Shown here piece by piece: positions 61,284-64,000 of a stretch of DNA of 64,000 nucleotides. This DNA comes from Pseudolabrys taiwanensis (GTDB lineage Bacteria > Pseudomonadota > Alphaproteobacteria > Rhizobiales > Xanthobacteraceae), in contig NZ_CP031417.1 in NCBI RefSeq assembly GCF_003367395.1, positions 2,108,001 through 2,172,000 of the forward strand, given 5' to 3'. The notes under the pieces are model-generated. The model saw nothing but the letters and a program-made list of their open reading frames with translations. It was not told the origin of the DNA and made no database searches. The position numbers were made by a program, and so were the translations under genes. Position 1 is the stretch's first letter. Each line of letters begins with the position of its first letter.

Positions 61284-62639
61284 TTACTGCGCGTCGCGCA
61301 GTTCGGGATGCTTCTCCAGCCTCTCCACGTTCAATTGGTGGATGACGAAGCAGACCACCGCGCCGAGCGCGAAGGGCAGCGCCGACCACATATAGAGCTG
61401 CTCGACCGGCATGCCGACGAACAACGCGCCGACGAGCGGGCCGGCAATCGAGCCGATGCGGCCGATGCCGAGTTGCCAGCCCGACCCGTTACAGCGCAGC
61501 GAAGTCGGATAGACGAGTGCGCCGATGACGTTGATGCCGGACTGGATGCCGAGCACGAGGAAGCCCGCGATGAACGTCGCGACGAGCAGCGTCGACTGCG
61601 ACTTGAGACCGGCAAAACCGATATAGCCGACCACCGGCACCGCCAACACAAACATGATCGCGACCGCCATGAAGCGGTGCTTCTGCAGCCACCAGCAAAG
61701 CGCCAGCGCGCCGATGGTGCCCCCGATCTGCAGGCTGGCGCCGGCGAGCGCCGCCGTCGTCGGCGGCAGCTTGGCGGCGGTGAGCAAGGTTGGCGTCCAA
61801 CTGATGAGGAAGAAATAGCCCATCAGATTGAGCGCGAACAAAACCCAGAGCAGCGGCGTGATGTAAGCGAGCCCCTGCCCGAACAGATATTTTGGATTGA
61901 AGCCCGAAAACTGCTGCTGCTCATCCTCGATGACGAAGCGCGCGTTGGGAGGCACCACCGTGCCGGGGCAGATCGACCTCACGAGCCGCTCCATCCGGCC
62001 GCGATGGCCCTCATGCAGCGCCATGTATTTGACCGACTCCGGCAGGCCGACGATCGCCGCGAGGGCGAGCACGATCGGCATGATGCCGCCGATCTGGAAG
62101 ATGATCTGCCAGCCGTGTTGCGGCACGAGCGAGGCCGTGACGAAGCCGGGTATGGCGCCGCCGAGCGGCACGAAGCCGACGGCGATAATGGCGAGCGTCG
62201 CGCGCAGGCGGCGTGGCGCGCTTTCGGCATTGATGGCGACGACGTTGGGGATGACGCCGCCGATGCCGAAGCCCGCCAACAGCCGCAACCAGAACATCTG
62301 CTCGAGGTTGGTCGACCACGCCGCTGCGAGTGTGAAGACGCCGAACACGAGATTGGCGGCGATGAGCGCGATCTTGCGGCCGTAGCGATCGCCGATGAAG
62401 CCGAACAGAGCCGAGCCGAAGAGGATGCCGACAAGGCTTGCGATCAGCACCGGCCCAAGCGCCTTGGGCGACACGCCCCATTCCCGCACCAGATGCGGCG
62501 CCGCGAAGGCGATGGCCGCGATATCGTAGCCATCGATCAGCACAAGTAAGAGCGACCAAATGATAAGGGTGATCTGGAACGAGCCCAGGCCGCGCTCGTC
62601 GAGCAGGCGCGATACCGGGACGACCGTTTGATCAGTCAT
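61284..62639 (-). CDS. MFS transporter, aromatic acid:H+ symporter (AAHS) type
   Basis: A 451-residue 12-helix permease. The AAHS motif DGYDIAAIAFAAPHLVREWG spans helix 1, and the GDRYGRK loop (2-3) is intact. RLLAGFGIGGVIPNVVAINAE with the helix-4 RxxxG motif and the SLRCNGSGWQLGIGRIGSI segment in the second half are characteristic. AAHS carriers (PcaK, BenK) import 4-hydroxybenzoate, protocatechuate or related acids with protons. The ATG at 62639 follows GGGAGG. It complements the ring-cleavage genes at 39-42 kb, though not in the same operon. Confidence 0.88.
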   Translation of the reverse strand: MTDQTVVPVSRLLDERGLGSFQITLIIWSLLLVLIDGYDIAAIAFAAPHLVREWGVSPKALGPVLIASLVGILFGSALFGFIGDRYGRKIALIAANLVFGVFTLAAAWSTNLEQMFWLRLLAGFGIGGVIPNVVAINAESAPRRLRATLAIIAVGFVPLGGAIPGFVTASLVPQHGWQIIFQIGGIMPIVLALAAIVGLPESVKYMALHEGHRGRMERLVRSICPGTVVPPNARFVIEDEQQQFSGFNPKYLFGQGLAYITPLLWVLFALNLMGYFFLISWTPTLLTAAKLPPTTAALAGASLQIGGTIGALALCWWLQKHRFMAVAIMFVLAVPVVGYIGFAGLKSQSTLLVATFIAGFLVLGIQSGINVIGALVYPTSLRCNGSGWQLGIGRIGSIAGPLVGALFVGMPVEQLYMWSALPFALGAVVCFVIHQLNVERLEKHPELRDAQ

Positions 62640-63071
62640 CGTCAACCTCCCGATGCGGCCGTTTTTGTTGCTTGGAATGCGGCCGTCACGCACAGCCTAA
62701 CTGACCGAATTCTCGATTAAAATGGCGCGATAGCGGCATGCACAGCGTCACGCGGGAGCGGGCAAGGCCCCAGGCTCGCCCACGCCCCCGCGCATGGCCA
62801 AGCAACTTGAGCGCTGTATTTTTTGCGGCGGCCATACAGGCCGGTCTGCGCCGTGACGGGCCTCATAGCGCGACAAGCAACGCACAGTGCGCGTGCTTAT
62901 TTTTTGTGCATTTATTTTTAACTGTATGCAATGCGACGCGACTGCGCTGGCCGGGTCTTAGCCGCAACGACGAATTCTATCGCACCGCCAGCATGATAGA
63001 CGACGCTTTCCCCGCGGCCGCAATTGGCACGGCCTTTGCGGAGAGACCCTGTCCATCTCGGAGGGTCCCTT
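62640..63071. other. Intergenic region between divergent transporter genes
   Basis: No gene is recognisable. An AT-rich island at about 62898-62935 contains the dyad TGCAT-N14-ATGCA (62907-62930), a size and spacing compatible with a regulator site. A sigma-54 promoter at 63025 serves the rightward gene. GGAGGG at 63059-63064 is its ribosome-binding site. Confidence 0.5.
63025..63039 (+). promoter_or_regulatory. Sigma-54 (RpoN) promoter upstream of ABC binding protein
   Basis: TGGCACG (63025-63031), four bases, then TTGC (63036-63039) is an exact sigma-54 -24/-12 match with GG and GC ten bases apart. The start would be near 63051, about 20 bases before the ATG at 63072, and the leader contains the GGAGGG ribosome-binding site. 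Confidence 0.82.
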
Positions 63072-64000
63072 ATGAAGCGTCGTGATTTTTTGCAATCGGC
63101 GGGCGCCGTGGCGGCCGCATCGGCCGTCTCCGCCCCGGCCGTTTTCTCTCCTGCCAAAGCTCAATCGCGCAAGGAGACGCTGCTGCTGGTCAGCGAGAAC
63201 GGGCCCAACAACCTCGACATCCATGGCGTCGGCACCAACCGTCCGGGCTATGAGGTGTCATGGAACTGCTATGACCGCCTGATTGTCAACGACAAGAAGA
63301 AGCTGGCGGACGGCACCCTCTCTTACGACCGCGACAAGTTCAAGCTCGAGCTCGCCGACGACATGGTCACCGGCGACATGAACGTCACCTTCAAGCTGAA
63401 GAAGAATGCCAAGTTTCACGACGGCACGCCGATCACGGCCAAGGACGTGAAATGGTCGTTCGACCGCGCGGTCGGCGCCGGCGGCTTCCCGACCGTGCAG
63501 ATGAAAGCCGGGTCGATGGTCAAGCCCGAGCAGTTCGTCGCGGTCGACGACTACACATTCCGCGTCGACTTCCTGAACAAAGACCGGCTGACGATCCCCG
63601 ACATCGCCACCATTGTGCCGAGCATCTACAATTCCGGGCTGCTCAAGAAGCATGCGACCGAGAAAGATCCCTGGGCGCTCGAATACACCAAGAACAACAC
63701 CGCCGGCGGCGGCGCCTTCAAGGTGACAAGTTGGAAGCCCGGCACGGAGGTTATCTACGAGCGCAACGACGCCTGGGTCAGCGGTCCGTTGCCGTCGCTC
63801 AAGAAGATCATCTGGCGCATCGTTCCCTCCTCGGGCAACCGCCGCGCACTGATGGAACGCGGCGACGCCGACATCTCCTTCGATTTGCCGAGCAAAGACA
63901 CGGCGGAGATGAAGAAGGAAGGCAAACTCGCGATCATCGCCAACCCGATCACCAACGGGATGTATTCGGTCGAACTGAACGTCAAGAATCCGCCGTTCAA
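63072..64000 (+). CDS. Peptide/nickel-type ABC substrate-binding protein, N-terminal part
   Basis: 309 residues are visible and the frame runs off the window end. The start MKRRDFLQSAGAVAAASAVS is a twin-arginine signal with cleavage near AKA. The SBP_bac_5 (cluster C) pattern follows: DMNVTFKLKKNAKFHDGTPITAKDVKWSFDRAV, YEVSWNCYDRLI, and GGGAFKVTSWKPGTEVIYERND. Such proteins deliver oligopeptides, opines or other solutes to Dpp/Opp-type importers, whose permease and ATPase genes may lie beyond the window. It is expressed from the sigma-54 promoter just upstream, so probably nitrogen-regulated. Confidence 0.88.
   Translation, partial: MKRRDFLQSAGAVAAASAVSAPAVFSPAKAQSRKETLLLVSENGPNNLDIHGVGTNRPGYEVSWNCYDRLIVNDKKKLADGTLSYDRDKFKLELADDMVTGDMNVTFKLKKNAKFHDGTPITAKDVKWSFDRAVGAGGFPTVQMKAGSMVKPEQFVAVDDYTFRVDFLNKDRLTIPDIATIVPSIYNSGLLKKHATEKDPWALEYTKNNTAGGGAFKVTSWKPGTEVIYERNDAWVSGPLPSLKKIIWRIVPSSGNRRALMERGDADISFDLPSKDTAEMKKEGKLAIIANPITNGMYSVELNVKNPPF

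Overview
The window is a 64 kb stretch of a GC-rich alphaproteobacterial chromosome of the Hyphomicrobiales type. Families typical of Bradyrhizobium, Rhodopseudomonas and their relatives support this: DUF5330, DUF6456, MucR/Ros, the TIGR03808 and TIGR03809 proteins, DUF4332 and an AtzG-AtzE-HpxZ set. Dispersed palindromic intergenic repeats of the kind common in that group fit too. I see no rRNA or tRNA gene, no CRISPR array, no transposase and no phage genes.

Layout. 1-4.0 kb: start of a sensor histidine kinase (leftward), DUF5330, SufE, DUF6456, a DnaA-domain-IV-like HTH protein and MucR. 4.0-12 kb: FeSOD, a GT-C-like membrane protein, arylamine N-acetyltransferase, a type II haloacid dehalogenase, an ABC-2 exporter pair and an M20 peptidase. 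12.5-22.5 kb: folP-folB-folK runs straight into mutA-mutB (methylmalonyl-CoA mutase). The chaperone GTPase meaB follows, but only after an inserted block with an MntA/HepT pair, an exported RsiV-like protein and a Phd/VapC pair under a 30-bp perfect palindrome. 22.6-25.3 kb: a structured-RNA-like element (copy 1) next to a low-GC 691-aa protein with a PD-(D/E)XK-like motif. 25.5-33 kb: pyroglutamyl peptidase, TIGR03808, DUF3750, a DUF2064 transferase, an OYE-type flavoprotein, cytochrome c, TIGR03809 and a large membrane protein.

33-44.5 kb: a complete branched-chain-amino-acid-type ABC importer (livM, livH, two tandem substrate-binding proteins, livF, livG). It lies beside a partial meta-cleavage set (extradiol dioxygenase, HpaI-type aldolase, HpaH-type hydratase). 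Divergent from that set is a dihydropyrimidinase behind a textbook sigma-54 promoter, then a second MntA/HepT pair. 44.5-49 kb: an ScoA/ScoB CoA-transferase, a 2-hydroxyacid dehydrogenase and a metal-ligand-depleted M24-fold protein. 49-53.6 kb: a five-gene leftward cluster combining TusA-like, DsrE-like, CxxC-membrane and exported proteins with a TusA::MetE-core fusion. This is the best protein-level candidate for an undescribed sulfur/methyl-transfer system. 53.9-64 kb: a TTT-type binding protein, the AtzG-AtzE-HpxZ amidase set, RNA-like element copy 2, GST, a luciferase-like monooxygenase, an aromatic-acid MFS permease, and a Tat-exported ABC binding protein behind a second sigma-54 promoter and cut by the window end.

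The overall picture is a metabolically versatile soil or rhizosphere bacterium that scavenges aromatic, organic-acid and nitrogen-ring compounds, with two nitrogen-type (RpoN) promoters. The most interesting non-coding signal is the pair of roughly 0.4 kb elements at 22.6-23.0 and 57.5-57.9 kb. They share conserved ends and covarying stems, and each has a plausible leftward promoter and a terminator-like end.
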